DNA of 64,000 nt from Spirochaetales bacterium (GCA_016342585.1 JAEINK010000005.1:62001-126000); one strand, 5' to 3'. Counted from the first letter of the stretch, positions 35,827-45,016 are shown. Notes: generated from the letters alone by a model not told the origin. Numbers and translations are program-made.

Positions 35827-36753
35827 CTATTTGTAGGAAATCCTGGGATCCAGGTACCCGTACGCCAAATCCACGAGAAAATTCATTATAACGAGGATGA
35901 GGGAATAGACGATTACTGTCCCCATGATCATGGTGTAATCCCTGTTGAAAGCCGACTGAACAAAGTGTCGGCCAAGGCCAGGAACCCTGAAGATGGATTC
36001 AACTACGATGGAACCGGTAATAATACCGGAAAAAGCCGGTCCAAGATAAGAGACAACAGGAAGGGAAGCCCCTTTCAATACATGCTTCATCATGATAACC
36101 GAGGTTTTAAGACCCTTGGATTTAGCTGTCCTGACATAATCGCTCCTTAGTGATTCAAGGAAACTGGCCCTGCTTAATCGGGCGATTGTGGCAAAATAGG
36201 CAAATGAAAGGGTAATAGCCGGAAGAACAAGGGCAATAGTGCCATGCTCATCAAGCCAACCGGCGACAGGGAGGATCTCCAGCTTCATGGCAAAGATCCA
36301 CTGCATCACCGGACCTATAACAAAAAGCGGAACAGAAATACCCAAAACAGCAATCGACATGGCCAGATAATCGACCCATGTGTTTTGTTTGAGCGCAGAT
36401 ATCATCCCGGCACCCATTCCGGCAAAGATGGCAATCAATAAAGACAATGAACCAAGTCCCATTGATTTCGGAAGCCCCATCCCGATGTAATAGTTTACAT
36501 CATAATCCTTGTATTTGTATGAAGGACCAAGATCTCCCCGAACCACATCCCATAAGTATCGACCATACTGCTGAATCAGAGGTTCATCCAGATGATATTT
36601 AGCCTCAATATTGGCCATTATCGCTGGAGGAATTTTTTTCTCGCTGCTGAAAGGCCCACCAGGTGCCACACGAATCAAAAAGAAACATACGGTTATAATG
36701 ATGAACATGGTGGGAATCAGCGCAAGAAATCTTCGGATAATAAATTTCGACAT
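35827..36753 (-). CDS. oppB: Oligopeptide ABC transporter permease OppB
   Basis: 308 residues with six membrane helices. The N-terminus FIIRRFLALIPTMFIIITVC and the EAA loop RSDYVRTAKSKGLKTSVIMMKH are typical of OppB/DppB. It is the first gene of the operon, with AAGGGG before its ATG. No substrate-binding protein gene lies upstream or downstream in this window. Confidence 0.93.
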   Translation of the reverse strand: MSKFIIRRFLALIPTMFIIITVCFFLIRVAPGGPFSSEKKIPPAIMANIEAKYHLDEPLIQQYGRYLWDVVRGDLGPSYKYKDYDVNYYIGMGLPKSMGLGSLSLLIAIFAGMGAGMISALKQNTWVDYLAMSIAVLGISVPLFVIGPVMQWIFAMKLEILPVAGWLDEHGTIALVLPAITLSFAYFATIARLSRASFLESLRSDYVRTAKSKGLKTSVIMMKHVLKGASLPVVSYLGPAFSGIITGSIVVESIFRVPGLGRHFVQSAFNRDYTMIMGTVIVYSLILVIMNFLVDLAYGYLDPRISYK

Positions 36754-36885
36754 TCGAATCCCCTTTTAGATAGTAAAATCTAAAACAATTAAACTGAAAT
36801 GTTGCTGCTATTGTACTACCACATGGACGATCCATCAAGAAATGATTACTTTATACCATGATACCGGCAGACTGGCAGGCAACAA

Positions 36886-36914
36886 AATATAAACCATATC
36901 TTCTACGAATGCAA
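36886..36914 (-). promoter_or_regulatory. Promoter of the opp operon
   Basis: On the minus strand TTGCAT (36914-36909), 17 bases, TATATT (36891-36886). It predicts a leader of about 125 bases. Confidence 0.6.
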
Positions 36915-37087
36915 CGATTTACATTTTTCAAAACATAAAGCAGAAATTGAAATCACTATACGATTCAAGGAAGATCATCATGGGATCTATAACAAAACAG
37001 CTATTTCTTTAAAGAAAATAGAACAATAAACATATTGTTGTAATAAACCACTAATTTCTTATTTTAGGTAATTAATCCTCCTATGAA

Positions 37088-37116
37088 TTGAAAAATCATG
37101 AAAAAAGAAATAATCT
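37088..37116 (+). promoter_or_regulatory. Promoter of the FecR-like gene, predicted leaderless
   Basis: TTGAAA (37088-37093), 17 bases, TAATCT (37111-37116), then six bases to the ATG. No Shine-Dalgarno is present. Confidence 0.6.
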
Positions 37117-37122
37117 AATTAT

Positions 37123-37908
37123 ATGAAACAAAAAATCGTATTTTATAGTGTAATTCTCTTCATTTTCAGCAGCAACCTTTTTGCGGAATCAGAGACCAGT
37201 TTTCAGTGTACATATGCTGAAGGTAACATTCTATTCGGTAAATCCGGAGCCTGGCAGGAACTGAATACAGGCAGGAGTGTAGGTGAAGACGATTTCCTGA
37301 GATTGGATAGTAATTCGATCGTAACCTTAAAAGAGGGTTCCAGGCAAATCACAATTTCATCACCCGGAACTTACAATATGGAAGAGATATCCCTTGAAAT
37401 TCCTCAGCGACAGAAAATCTCGCTAATTGATACATTCCTTACCAAACTTAAAAACATCCTGAATCCGGAAACTGTCATAAGCAGTCAGGCCCTTGGTGTT
37501 CGGGCGGCCGAAGTGGAAGATGCCGGTTTCGAATGGACGGATACAGATGAAGATGATTTTGAATATGCCCTTGAGCTCCTTGAGGAAGGGGACCTTGGTG
37601 AGGCTGAATACCTGTTAGAAGATCTTATAGATTTCGGAAATCCATACCAGATCGATGAGTACCGATTCTACCTTGCCTATTCAAAAATTCTCCAGGAGAA
37701 TCACGGAGAAGCGCTAAAACAGCTGAACCTGATAGAGGACGCCTCTATTTTTCCCTTCTATGAAGGGTTTCTCGTTCTCTTCGGGCGGCTCTCCTACGAG
37801 AGTATGAACGATCAGAAAGCAAAAGAGATTTGGGAAGAGTACATGTTGGAGTTCCCGGAAGGGTATGCCGCAGATGAGGCCAGGCAGTACTTAAGGAACA
37901 TACGATAA
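37123..37908 (+). CDS. Exported FecR-like/TPR protein
   Basis: 261 residues. Signal peptide (about 1-21), then a FecR-like beta domain (YAEGNILFGKSGAWQELNTG and LRLDSNSIVTLKEGSRQITI), an acidic linker and two or three TPR-like hairpins (ALELLEEGDLGEAEYLLEDL, then a second unit near residue 220). Similar modular proteins are common in spirochetes and are thought to scaffold envelope complexes. It has no gene partner. The function is unknown. Confidence 0.72.
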   Translation: MKQKIVFYSVILFIFSSNLFAESETSFQCTYAEGNILFGKSGAWQELNTGRSVGEDDFLRLDSNSIVTLKEGSRQITISSPGTYNMEEISLEIPQRQKISLIDTFLTKLKNILNPETVISSQALGVRAAEVEDAGFEWTDTDEDDFEYALELLEEGDLGEAEYLLEDLIDFGNPYQIDEYRFYLAYSKILQENHGEALKQLNLIEDASIFPFYEGFLVLFGRLSYESMNDQKAKEIWEEYMLEFPEGYAADEARQYLRNIR

Positions 37909-37975
37909 CTCTCCCCGGAGCTGAGCCTGGCCGACAGGCTTTACAGCAGGTATTGTCCTTCCCGTAAGGAAATTA

Positions 37976-38836
37976 TTATAAAACCCGTCTAATTACATCT
38001 CCTGGCTCCTCAAGAGTAAATGAGATGATTACCAGATCATCATCCTCGCATGCCGCCGAAAATGAAACGGTTGATCCAATTTTTTCACACCATTGTCCTG
38101 AAAGTCTCACCGTTTCATGAGCATGACCATGGAGAGTTATATATGGCTGCCGCTCTTCAATCAGCCTTTTAACAGCAATACTCCCAATATGCGGGTCCAA
38201 AGGAACATGATCAACAAATCGATGACCGATATCGGCCAGATCAAGGGATGTGTCATAGGGAGGCACATGAAAAAGCAGGACAGACATGGAGAGATCCCCT
38301 TTCAGGGATTTTTCCAAATCATTCTGAATAGAAGCAAACTCGATTTCATCATAAGAGGCAGGAAATGTCCGTTCACCCTCCAGGGGGGAAACAGCTCCCA
38401 CATCCACATACCTGGAAATATCGAACTTTTCCCAGTCTTTTAACAAAAAGGGTGATGGTGGAATAAAAGAGTACCCGAAAAACCGGTACTTCCCCGAAGT
38501 AATGTTCCGGTCATGAAGGTAGGTCCACAGGCCGTTTTCACCGGCAGAGATCAGGGCCGCCTCTTCAAATCTCGGGTCATCATTTCCCAAAATGATGTAA
38601 ACCTCGGGGTATTTCTCCACCAGCTCCTCACGAAGTTTCTGGAATTCGAGTTTCAGATAATTGGATATAAAATCCTGATGATAGGGATCGAAAGCATTCA
38701 GCGAGAGCATGGAAGGGGGAAGAATATCACCTCCGATAAAGAGGATCTCCGGTATATCCTCCTTCAGCTGATGAAAGAGTTTTTCATACTTTCCTCTTTT
38801 ACCGTGAAGATCCGAAACAAAAAAAACCTTTCTCAC
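37976..38836 (-). CDS. Calcineurin-like metallophosphoesterase
   Basis: 286 residues starting with GTG behind GAGGAG. The metal ligands of the family are all present: FVSDLHG, FIGGDILPP, ILGNDDPR, LLFHVPPYD and LHGHAHETV. It is cytoplasmic and would hydrolyse a phosphoester or phosphodiester of unknown identity. The gene begins 16 bases after the large fusion protein gene and may be cotranscribed with it and gdhA, although TATAAT lies just upstream of the GTG. Confidence 0.87.
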   Translation of the reverse strand: MRKVFFVSDLHGKRGKYEKLFHQLKEDIPEILFIGGDILPPSMLSLNAFDPYHQDFISNYLKLEFQKLREELVEKYPEVYIILGNDDPRFEEAALISAGENGLWTYLHDRNITSGKYRFFGYSFIPPSPFLLKDWEKFDISRYVDVGAVSPLEGERTFPASYDEIEFASIQNDLEKSLKGDLSMSVLLFHVPPYDTSLDLADIGHRFVDHVPLDPHIGSIAVKRLIEERQPYITLHGHAHETVRLSGQWCEKIGSTVSFSAACEDDDLVIISFTLEEPGDVIRRVL

Positions 38837-38852
38837 ACGCTCCTCTATTATA

Positions 38853-41800
38853 TCAGGATTCAGCCCGGATCAATTCCGCCGCGTCGGATATTGCTCCAAT
38901 TTTAATGGCGAAACTTGTTTTCTTCCTTATATCCTCATCGGTAACAAGATGAATATCCAAAAGACCGTCACATTTGTACCCCGTTCTTAAATAGTTAATT
39001 TCGGCAAGACAGCGGCTCCAGCCATCGAGCCAGAGAAGAAGTGATTTACGCTGTTCATCGGTACCTGTAAAATGGATGAGAAGATCAATATCACTCCCCA
39101 TGCCCGCCGTACCATTTTTGGTGCTGCCGAAGATATAGACAGCTTTGGTGCCTAATTCTGTAAAATCCATCTTTGAGGCAATATGCTCAGCCATCCTCTG
39201 CCGCCACGGCCAGTAGGTCTTCTCTCCCTCATCATCCCTTGAGATGAGTTCCTGAGAGCGGGTATCTGTCCCGGAATCCGAGGTAAGGTAAGCCATGGCC
39301 TTCTCAAGCTCTCCATTCATAACCACCTTTAGAACCTTTCCCGCGGCTTCCGCCGGAACATCAATAACGGAGACAACATCCTCAAGATGCGAATATTGGG
39401 GAAGCAAGGTACTTAAAATATTTTTTGATCTCTGGAAAAACCAGGTATTAAAAATAGTATTTGCCTCATCCGGGTACAAAGGAAGGTAATGGATCGATGC
39501 TTCGACCAGATCCTGAAAAAAATGGGTACCAAAAGAGAGATCGGGAACATAACTCCCTTTTTTTCTGGCAACCTCGACGAGAAGGGCTGTATTGCTGATA
39601 TCAGAATAAGTGACACTGACCCCAAGCTTAATGTCCCCCCTGCTGCCCCACCGCCCGGGACCTATAAGCAAAAATTGCCTGTGAGGCAGGATCTGATTAA
39701 GATTTCCAATCACCTTCCCCACCATTTTCAAATCATCCAGGTTTTCCAAATCACCATATTTTAAAGGGTCGACATAGACAATATGCGTAAGGTCCGGCAC
39801 CGAACCGTTGGATATATGCTTCTCCGCTGTAAAGAGAATATCATCTTCAGGAACATCCTGGGGTATCAGGGCAGGTTTCAGCAGAGATGGATCGAACTGT
39901 GGTCTGCACTGGAGCAGATAGAGGTCCTTTCCGGTAGAGGCGAACTCAATATCCACAGGTGTATTCATATGTTCTTTAAGAACGTCTAGAAGCTCTTTAA
40001 TGCGGCTGGTGAAGGTCGTTCTCTTTATCAGACCATCAAAGGTTGTGATAAGTTCATCCTTTTCGAAATCTAACTTCATCCTGGATCTCTGAAAAAGGTT
40101 ATCATCATGAAAAGCAGAAACAATCTTCTCCACTTCCGGGTAATCATCACCATATTGAGCAAGAATCTCTGTCAGAGGTAGGGATTCAAAAGAGTTTGTC
40201 TCCAGATTGATCAGATCGACCTCCCTTGGCGAATATTTCCGGACCTCTGCCGAGGAGACATTCACATTCAGGTCCGGTTTCCCCGGAGAAAGGAGCCTTG
40301 GGTAGTCATCACTTAAGCGATCTACAGCCCTGGTACCAAGCCCGGGAACCATTCTTACAAGACTATCTTCCCGTTCTATTCTGGGGGACCACCTGAATTC
40401 ATTATGACTGAAGGCAACCCCGGCAAAGGCCGGCATAAAGTAAGGCCCGATTCTGGTGCCGACAACCTCCTGAATCATGATAGCCATCTCCTCCTTAAAA
40501 TCAAGAAGACCTTTATCTCTTCTATATTCGATTGGATCCGGACCGAATATAGAGGCATACACCTCGGCTATGGCATCCATAAGGGCTGTCAGCCTCTCCT
40601 TCTTCGAACCCTGATTGGCCAGAAAAAGGCTTTTATACTTCCCCGAAAATACAGCCCCGAGCCTATCTTCGAGAAGACTGGAACTCCGGACAATTATAGG
40701 AGAGTCCTCGAATTCATCCAGAGCTATATTAAGACTTTTAATCACTCCCGGAGGAAAATTGGAGTTTTTAAAAATCTGAATAATATTGGGATACTCCTCC
40801 CGGATTTCTTCAATAGGCTTATACCTCTGCTCCATAATCTCTTCAAGATTATTAAGAAAGATAAAATGGACCATCACTCCCGATGCGACATGCCAGGTTT
40901 TTGGAGTCTTTACCGGAAATTCTGCATCCGATGATTTCAGAAAGCGGCGAACGATTTGAGCAGCTACAAAAAGGCCTGTACTTTTCCCCCCAAGCTTTCC
41001 ATGACAATTATGACTGTAAATGGTCTGCTGGAGCACAGGGTAAAAATCCTCTATATCCACATAATCCCGGGCCAGGGCAATGAAATCGGTCTGCTCGGTA
41101 AAAACCCTGCGTATAAGCAGAGCCCTTAGATTCATTGTGGATGCCGGAGAAATATCGCCCTTATCCTCCATATGATAATATTTGTATACAGCATCGGAAA
41201 TATCTCCCAGGGAGGATTCAGACATCTCGAGGGTCCGGGTTAAAAAATGAACCTTCTCATCCGCTACCCACTTGCTAATGAGAAAGACTAATTCATCATT
41301 ATTCAAAACCTTGGCGGCAATCGGGAAGACCAATGTTCCCAGCTGTCCGATTGAATCAATGGATCTCTTCTCCATTGGTGTGTTCATTTCCGTGGAAGTG
41401 TGGAGAAGAGAACATGATTTCTTCATACCAATACACTGTAGAATATTACGTGCCTCTGCCACTCCAATCCAGCAAAGATGATTGAGCATCTTTCTGGAAA
41501 CTTTTTTGTACAGTGGAAGGTCTATCTGTTTTAAAAGCTCTAAAATAACTTCCCATTTTTTATCAGACTGACCGGCAAGAAGAGCCTTAACCTGGCTCAA
41601 ACTTTCAATAGTAACTTTTAGCTTCTCTTTTGATAAATACAGACTAATCTTCTCAGCAATAGAGTCGAGAAGATTCTGCTCTTCGACTAAAAAAGGATTA
41701 TTACTACCGATTTCATCGGTATTTTCACAGAAGACTTCAATCTTTCCCAGGATGTCTTCATCAACAGAAATTGGGGAAAACTGTACCCATGGTGATTCCT

Positions 41801-42020
41801 GAAACTCTTCAGACAGGTAGATATTTCCCATATATTCAATTCTAATCGAGTACCGGGAAGGATACTGCCAACCTTGGGGCATTCTTTTGATGATAGCTTG
41901 AAGTTTATCCTCAACTTTAAGGAAGTTGTCTTTAATTATTTCATCAATTTTGTAAAGACAATTTAACTCCTTGGCCCTTTCATTGAGCATTTTTAATATA
42001 TCATTGTTTTCCCGGCTCAT
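38853..42020 (-). CDS. Fusion of GAF-like, PPDK_N-like ATP-grasp and nucleotidyltransferase domains
   Basis: 1055 residues from the ATG just after gdhA ends (the longer in-frame start lies inside gdhA). The first 150 residues resemble a GAF-like sensor. Residues of roughly 340-740 match the N-terminal, ATP-binding part of PEP synthase/pyruvate phosphate dikinase (HGKLGGKSTGLFVAA; IIVRSSSLLEDRLGAVFSGK; LYLLQCRPQF). The phosphohistidine and PEP domains of those enzymes are missing. Near residue 965 a minimal nucleotidyltransferase (YIFGSTKNGTAGMGSDIDLL) follows. Neither its reaction nor its substrate is known. The adjacent genes are gdhA and a LuxR-type gene whose product has a similar N-terminus. 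Confidence 0.8.
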   Translation of the reverse strand: MSRENNDILKMLNERAKELNCLYKIDEIIKDNFLKVEDKLQAIIKRMPQGWQYPSRYSIRIEYMGNIYLSEEFQESPWVQFSPISVDEDILGKIEVFCENTDEIGSNNPFLVEEQNLLDSIAEKISLYLSKEKLKVTIESLSQVKALLAGQSDKKWEVILELLKQIDLPLYKKVSRKMLNHLCWIGVAEARNILQCIGMKKSCSLLHTSTEMNTPMEKRSIDSIGQLGTLVFPIAAKVLNNDELVFLISKWVADEKVHFLTRTLEMSESSLGDISDAVYKYYHMEDKGDISPASTMNLRALLIRRVFTEQTDFIALARDYVDIEDFYPVLQQTIYSHNCHGKLGGKSTGLFVAAQIVRRFLKSSDAEFPVKTPKTWHVASGVMVHFIFLNNLEEIMEQRYKPIEEIREEYPNIIQIFKNSNFPPGVIKSLNIALDEFEDSPIIVRSSSLLEDRLGAVFSGKYKSLFLANQGSKKERLTALMDAIAEVYASIFGPDPIEYRRDKGLLDFKEEMAIMIQEVVGTRIGPYFMPAFAGVAFSHNEFRWSPRIEREDSLVRMVPGLGTRAVDRLSDDYPRLLSPGKPDLNVNVSSAEVRKYSPREVDLINLETNSFESLPLTEILAQYGDDYPEVEKIVSAFHDDNLFQRSRMKLDFEKDELITTFDGLIKRTTFTSRIKELLDVLKEHMNTPVDIEFASTGKDLYLLQCRPQFDPSLLKPALIPQDVPEDDILFTAEKHISNGSVPDLTHIVYVDPLKYGDLENLDDLKMVGKVIGNLNQILPHRQFLLIGPGRWGSRGDIKLGVSVTYSDISNTALLVEVARKKGSYVPDLSFGTHFFQDLVEASIHYLPLYPDEANTIFNTWFFQRSKNILSTLLPQYSHLEDVVSVIDVPAEAAGKVLKVVMNGELEKAMAYLTSDSGTDTRSQELISRDDEGEKTYWPWRQRMAEHIASKMDFTELGTKAVYIFGSTKNGTAGMGSDIDLLIHFTGTDEQRKSLLLWLDGWSRCLAEINYLRTGYKCDGLLDIHLVTDEDIRKKTSFAIKIGAISDAAELIRAES

Positions 42021-42024
42021 AATT

Positions 42025-43311
42025 TTATACCCAGCCTCTGGCCCGACAGGCCTCGGCAACCCGATCAATGGCAATCACATAAGCGGCATCACGCATATAC
42101 AGTTTTTTCTTCACTGCTAACTCATAAACAGCCCTGAAAGCCGAAGTCATTTTCAAATCCAACTTACCAAGGACTTCATCTTTTTCCCAGAAGTAATTCA
42201 TATTACATTGAACCTGTTCAAAATAACTGCAGGTCACACCTCCGGCATTTGCCAGAAAGTCGGGAATGATGAAAATACCCCGTTCAGAAATAACAGTATC
42301 GGCTGCAGGAGTTGTCGGCCCGTTTGCAGCCTCTGCAATAAGTTTTACACGTGCACTAATCTTATCAACATTATCAGCCCGGATCTGATTCTCCAGGGCT
42401 GCCGGGATTAGAATATCCACATCCTCGGAAAGCCAGGAATCACCGGAAAGCACCTCATACCCCTTCCCTTCGGCTTTTACACGGTCAATCCCCCCGAAAC
42501 GATCACTGATGGACAGAAGTTCATCGAGGTCAATTCCATCCTCTTTTTTATAAGCATATGCGGTTTGATCCTGCTGATCCCAGCAGGAAACCAGCTTCAC
42601 CGTCCCACCAAGCTGGTTATAAAGCCTGATAGCATACTGGGCCACATTTCCAAAACCCTGAATAGATGCGCTGGTATCCTCTGGCCGTAAGCCTAACCCC
42701 TTCAGAGCCTCCCTTAAAGTGAAGACGACACCATATCCCGTTGCTTCGGTCCTGCCGAGAGATCCACCCATCCCGACGGGTTTTCCCGTTATAAAACCGG
42801 GATATTTAGCCCCGTGAATTGTCTCATATTCATCCAGCATCCAGAGCATATGCTGATTCGTCGTCATCACGTCCGGTGCGGGGACATCAACCAGAGGTCC
42901 AATATCCTTTGCTAGCTGGCGAACCCATCCCCGGCAGATCCGCTCCTGCTCTCTGGGACTTAAGTTATGAGGATCGCAAATCACTCCCCCCTTACTGCCA
43001 CCTAAAGGAATATCCACAACACTGCATTTCCAGGTCATCCACATGGATAAAGCCTTTACTGTATTTATCGTCTCCAGGGGATGAAACCTGATTCCCCCTT
43101 TAGAAGGTCCTCTCGCATCGTTATGCTGTACCCGGAACCCTTTAAAAACCTTTACACTTCCATCATCCATCTCCACAGGAATCGATACATGGTATTCCCG
43201 GAGCGGTTCTCGGAGCAGCTCCCTTACCGAAGTTTCAAGATCAAGTTTTTCGGCGATCTTGTCGAACTGTTCCTGTGCCATTGCAAAAGCATTGTAATTT
43301 TTTTCACCCAT
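42025..43311 (-). CDS. gdhA: Glutamate dehydrogenase (Glu/Leu/Phe/Val dehydrogenase family)
   Basis: 428 residues, the length of the shorter hexameric catabolic class. The substrate-binding lysine region is GPSKGGIRFHP and the catalytic lysine segment is MTWKCSVVDIPLGGSKGG. The nucleotide fold carries IQGFGNVAQYAIRL, and EAANGPTTP follows. It interconverts glutamate and 2-oxoglutarate with ammonia. GAGGAAAAAG precedes the ATG, with a strong promoter further up. The fusion-protein gene starts five bases after its stop, so the two are very likely an operon. Confidence 0.95.
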   Translation of the reverse strand: MGEKNYNAFAMAQEQFDKIAEKLDLETSVRELLREPLREYHVSIPVEMDDGSVKVFKGFRVQHNDARGPSKGGIRFHPLETINTVKALSMWMTWKCSVVDIPLGGSKGGVICDPHNLSPREQERICRGWVRQLAKDIGPLVDVPAPDVMTTNQHMLWMLDEYETIHGAKYPGFITGKPVGMGGSLGRTEATGYGVVFTLREALKGLGLRPEDTSASIQGFGNVAQYAIRLYNQLGGTVKLVSCWDQQDQTAYAYKKEDGIDLDELLSISDRFGGIDRVKAEGKGYEVLSGDSWLSEDVDILIPAALENQIRADNVDKISARVKLIAEAANGPTTPAADTVISERGIFIIPDFLANAGGVTCSYFEQVQCNMNYFWEKDEVLGKLDLKMTSAFRAVYELAVKKKLYMRDAAYVIAIDRVAEACRARGWV

Positions 43312-43378
43312 CTTTTTCCTCGCAATATCAATGTAATTTTAGTACCCGGTGGACCTGCAAGCCCCCGAGACAACTACA

Positions 43379-43407
43379 TTAATAGGCTTTACCATCAATT
43401 ATGTCAA
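43379..43407 (-). promoter_or_regulatory. Promoter of gdhA
   Basis: On the minus strand TTGACA (43407-43402), 17 bases, TATTAA (43384-43379). It gives a leader of about 60 bases containing the ribosome binding site. Confidence 0.65.
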
Positions 43408-43485
43408 GTTTTTATTATTTTATACGCAGTTTTATTGCTTATTTTTACGTTTTTCGTATCGTACTTATTTTTATTATAATAAAGT

Positions 43486-43517
43486 CCATCACCCCTCTTT
43501 TAAGGGAGGGGTGATGG
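43486..43517. repeat. Perfect 12-bp inverted repeat upstream of gdhA
   Basis: CCATCACCCCTC pairs with GAGGGGTGATGG across an eight-base loop. It lies 80 bases upstream of the gdhA -35 element. There is no proper T run on either strand, so it may be a protein-binding site, a partial terminator or part of a dispersed repeat. Confidence 0.8.
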
Positions 43518-43650
43518 CGAGGTTCAGAACAGGTCTTTGGAACGGTACAGGCACCCATGCAGTATCATCAATCTGCATACCCAAAGTATCAGCTCTTCTT
43601 AAAATCTATGCCAAGTATAAATCGATAGTCGTGAGCAAACAACGAGAAGA

Positions 43651-43676
43651 AAACCTGTATTATACCTACAGGGTTT
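43651..43676 (-). terminator. Terminator of the LuxR-type gene
   Basis: AAACCCTGTA and TACAGGTTT form a stem with one bulge right after the stop codon on the minus strand, followed by TCTTCTCG. The plus strand also ends in TTTTT. Confidence 0.55.
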
Positions 43677-44474
43677 TTACATGTTTTTTAAAAAACTACT
43701 TAACCTGGTTCCTGTTTTTGTAATCCCTAATTTCTTTCTAATCGTACATCTATGCCGTTCTACGGTCTCTCCACATATTCCCAGGAGGGTAGCAATCTCC
43801 TTTGTTGAACTACCGGTACTAATAAGACCGCAAATCTCAAGTTCCCGGGAGGTTAAAATGGGCAATAGCCCCTGAAAATTATTGCCGGTTTGAGCAGAAA
43901 TTTCTTTGAGGACATTTCGAATCAACTTCATCTTTACCACCCCCTCATCACCCAAACCCTGCTCCATCTGACTCAATATGGGAAGGATTAATGAATTGAC
44001 CTTAGTTGAAAGGGACCGCGACTGTTTATCCCTCTCAACCTCAAGATGATTCAACAGTTCGGTAAGAGCAATATTCTTTCCCGACAAGATCTTCTCGGTA
44101 CGAAGTCTGTTTATTGTCACAGCAGACAGCCTGAGAACAGACTCAAGGAGTACCCGCTCCCGTGGAACAAGTTCTATCTCCCCATTCTTAAAATCCAGAT
44201 GAAGGATGAGGAGATCCCCCCCCTCTAGAATAAAACCGGAAGAGAAATAGTGTTGATCCGATTTTTTTTGGATCAGGGGATCCGATCCTTTTTCCGATTC
44301 AAGCAAGAAGGAAATATCGGTGGCCTCTGGATAAGTCATGGCATTCTTAAGTTCTTTTTCAATAATACTTAAAAGAGGAACCTCGTTGCCTTCATAACTT
44401 GTAAACAAGGGAGTCAAACGATACAAACAATCTAACTCCTTCTCCCTCTCTTTTAATTCTTCTTCAATCCCCAT
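43677..44474 (-). CDS. LuxR-type regulator with GAF-like N-terminal domain
   Basis: 265 residues. The C-terminal 60 residues form a LuxR/GerE helix-turn-helix (LTSRELEICGLISTGSSTKEIA, shown here in part, then TVERHRCTIRKKLGI). The first 150 residues start KELDCLYRLTPLF and form a GAF-like domain similar in layout to the start of the PPDK_N-like fusion protein (KELNCLYKIDEII). It probably senses a small molecule or a protein partner and may control gdhA and the fusion gene downstream. There is no clear Shine-Dalgarno; TATTCT lies six bases before the ATG. Confidence 0.8.
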   Translation of the reverse strand: MGIEEELKEREKELDCLYRLTPLFTSYEGNEVPLLSIIEKELKNAMTYPEATDISFLLESEKGSDPLIQKKSDQHYFSSGFILEGGDLLILHLDFKNGEIELVPRERVLLESVLRLSAVTINRLRTEKILSGKNIALTELLNHLEVERDKQSRSLSTKVNSLILPILSQMEQGLGDEGVVKMKLIRNVLKEISAQTGNNFQGLLPILTSRELEICGLISTGSSTKEIATLLGICGETVERHRCTIRKKLGITKTGTRLSSFLKNM

Positions 44475-44480
44475 TTCCTG

Positions 44481-44509
44481 AGAATAACATAAGCCGGAAT
44501 TATCTGAAA
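44481..44509 (-). promoter_or_regulatory. Candidate promoter of the LuxR-type gene
   Basis: On the minus strand TTTCAG (44509-44504, a weak -35), 17 bases, TATTCT (44486-44481), then six bases to the ATG. Confidence 0.4.
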
Positions 44510-44599
44510 GTTAAATATCCCACTCACCCTGTTCTTCATCCCCTCTATATACCTTTACTCCCCGACGAGGATCCGATAATCATCAATCAGGCTCCCGGA

Positions 44600-44628
44600 T
44601 TGACAGAGGCCAACTTTTCAATTACATT
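44600..44628 (+). promoter_or_regulatory. Promoter of the tRNA-Arg gene
   Basis: TTGACA (44600-44605), 17 bases, TACATT (44623-44628). Transcription would begin about six bases before the mature 5' end of the tRNA. Confidence 0.75.
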
Positions 44629-44640
44629 ATTTGAGAAACT

Positions 44641-44709
<69 letters not shown>

Positions 44710-44714
<5 letters not shown>

Positions 44715-44786
44715 AAAAAGCCAGGTGTGCCCACAGGGTATCCTGGCTTTTTTATTTCTGTAAGTCTAATCGGATGGAGTTTTACA
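44710..44786. repeat. 77-bp direct repeat, copy 1 (tRNA 3' end plus terminator)
   Basis: This copy starts in the last four bases of the tRNA gene (GGGT) and contains a hairpin, AAAAAAGCCAGG with CCTGGCTTTTTT, which is the tRNA terminator. It then runs on through 38 further bases. An identical copy lies at 44902-44978. Confidence 0.95.
44715..44752 (+). terminator. Terminator of tRNA-Arg
   Basis: GCCAGG and CCTGGC form the GC core of the hairpin, flanked by A6 on one side and T6 on the other, so it can work in both directions. Confidence 0.85.
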
Positions 44787-44901
44787 GATAAGTTCTCATG
44801 GCAAACAAAACACAAAACAAATAAAAACCAGATTAACTCTAAAACACCCGGTAAAACTCCAGCGGACAGCGCGAAGCGATGCTCCGCCCGAATCGTAACC
44901 A

Positions 44902-44978
44902 GGGTAAAAAAGCCAGGTGTGCCCACAGGGTATCCTGGCTTTTTTATTTCTGTAAGTCTAATCGGATGGAGTTTTACA
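44902..44978. repeat. 77-bp direct repeat, copy 2
   Basis: Identical to 44710-44786 over 77 bases, but no tRNA gene precedes it. The 115-base spacer between copies carries an 11-base inverted copy of the repeat's end (GTAAAACTCCA at 44851-44861). It may mark a lost tRNA gene or an unequal exchange. Confidence 0.95.
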
Positions 44979-44981
44979 AAA

Positions 44982-45016
44982 AAAAGACGGATACCCCGGG
45001 GAATAATCCGTCTTTT
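44982..45016. terminator. Terminator of the coiled-coil protein gene
   Basis: An 11-bp stem, AAAAGACGGAT with ATCCGTCTTTT, is followed on the minus strand by a run of T. Confidence 0.8.

Larger units (their letters stand above)
36754..37122. other. Gene-free divergent control region, opp operon and FecR-like gene
   Basis: 369 AT-rich bases with no convincing ORF. It contains one good promoter on each strand (36886-36914 minus, 37088-37116 plus). No operator palindrome stands out and no oppA fragment is found. Confidence 0.5.
43312..43676. other. Gene-free region between gdhA and the LuxR-type gene
   Basis: 365 bases. It holds the gdhA promoter (43379-43407), a perfect 12-bp hairpin (43486-43517) and the terminator of the LuxR-type gene (43651-43676). 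I see no small ORF with a ribosome binding site and no known RNA motif. Confidence 0.6.

Noticed and set aside
36605-36838. Minus-strand ORF of 77 codons upstream of oppB
   Set aside because: It overlaps the start of oppB in another frame and has no recognisable family or ribosome binding site.
43349-43723. Plus-strand ORF of 124 codons between gdhA and the LuxR-type gene
   Set aside because: It reads through the gdhA promoter, the 12-bp hairpin and a terminator, and has no ribosome binding site.
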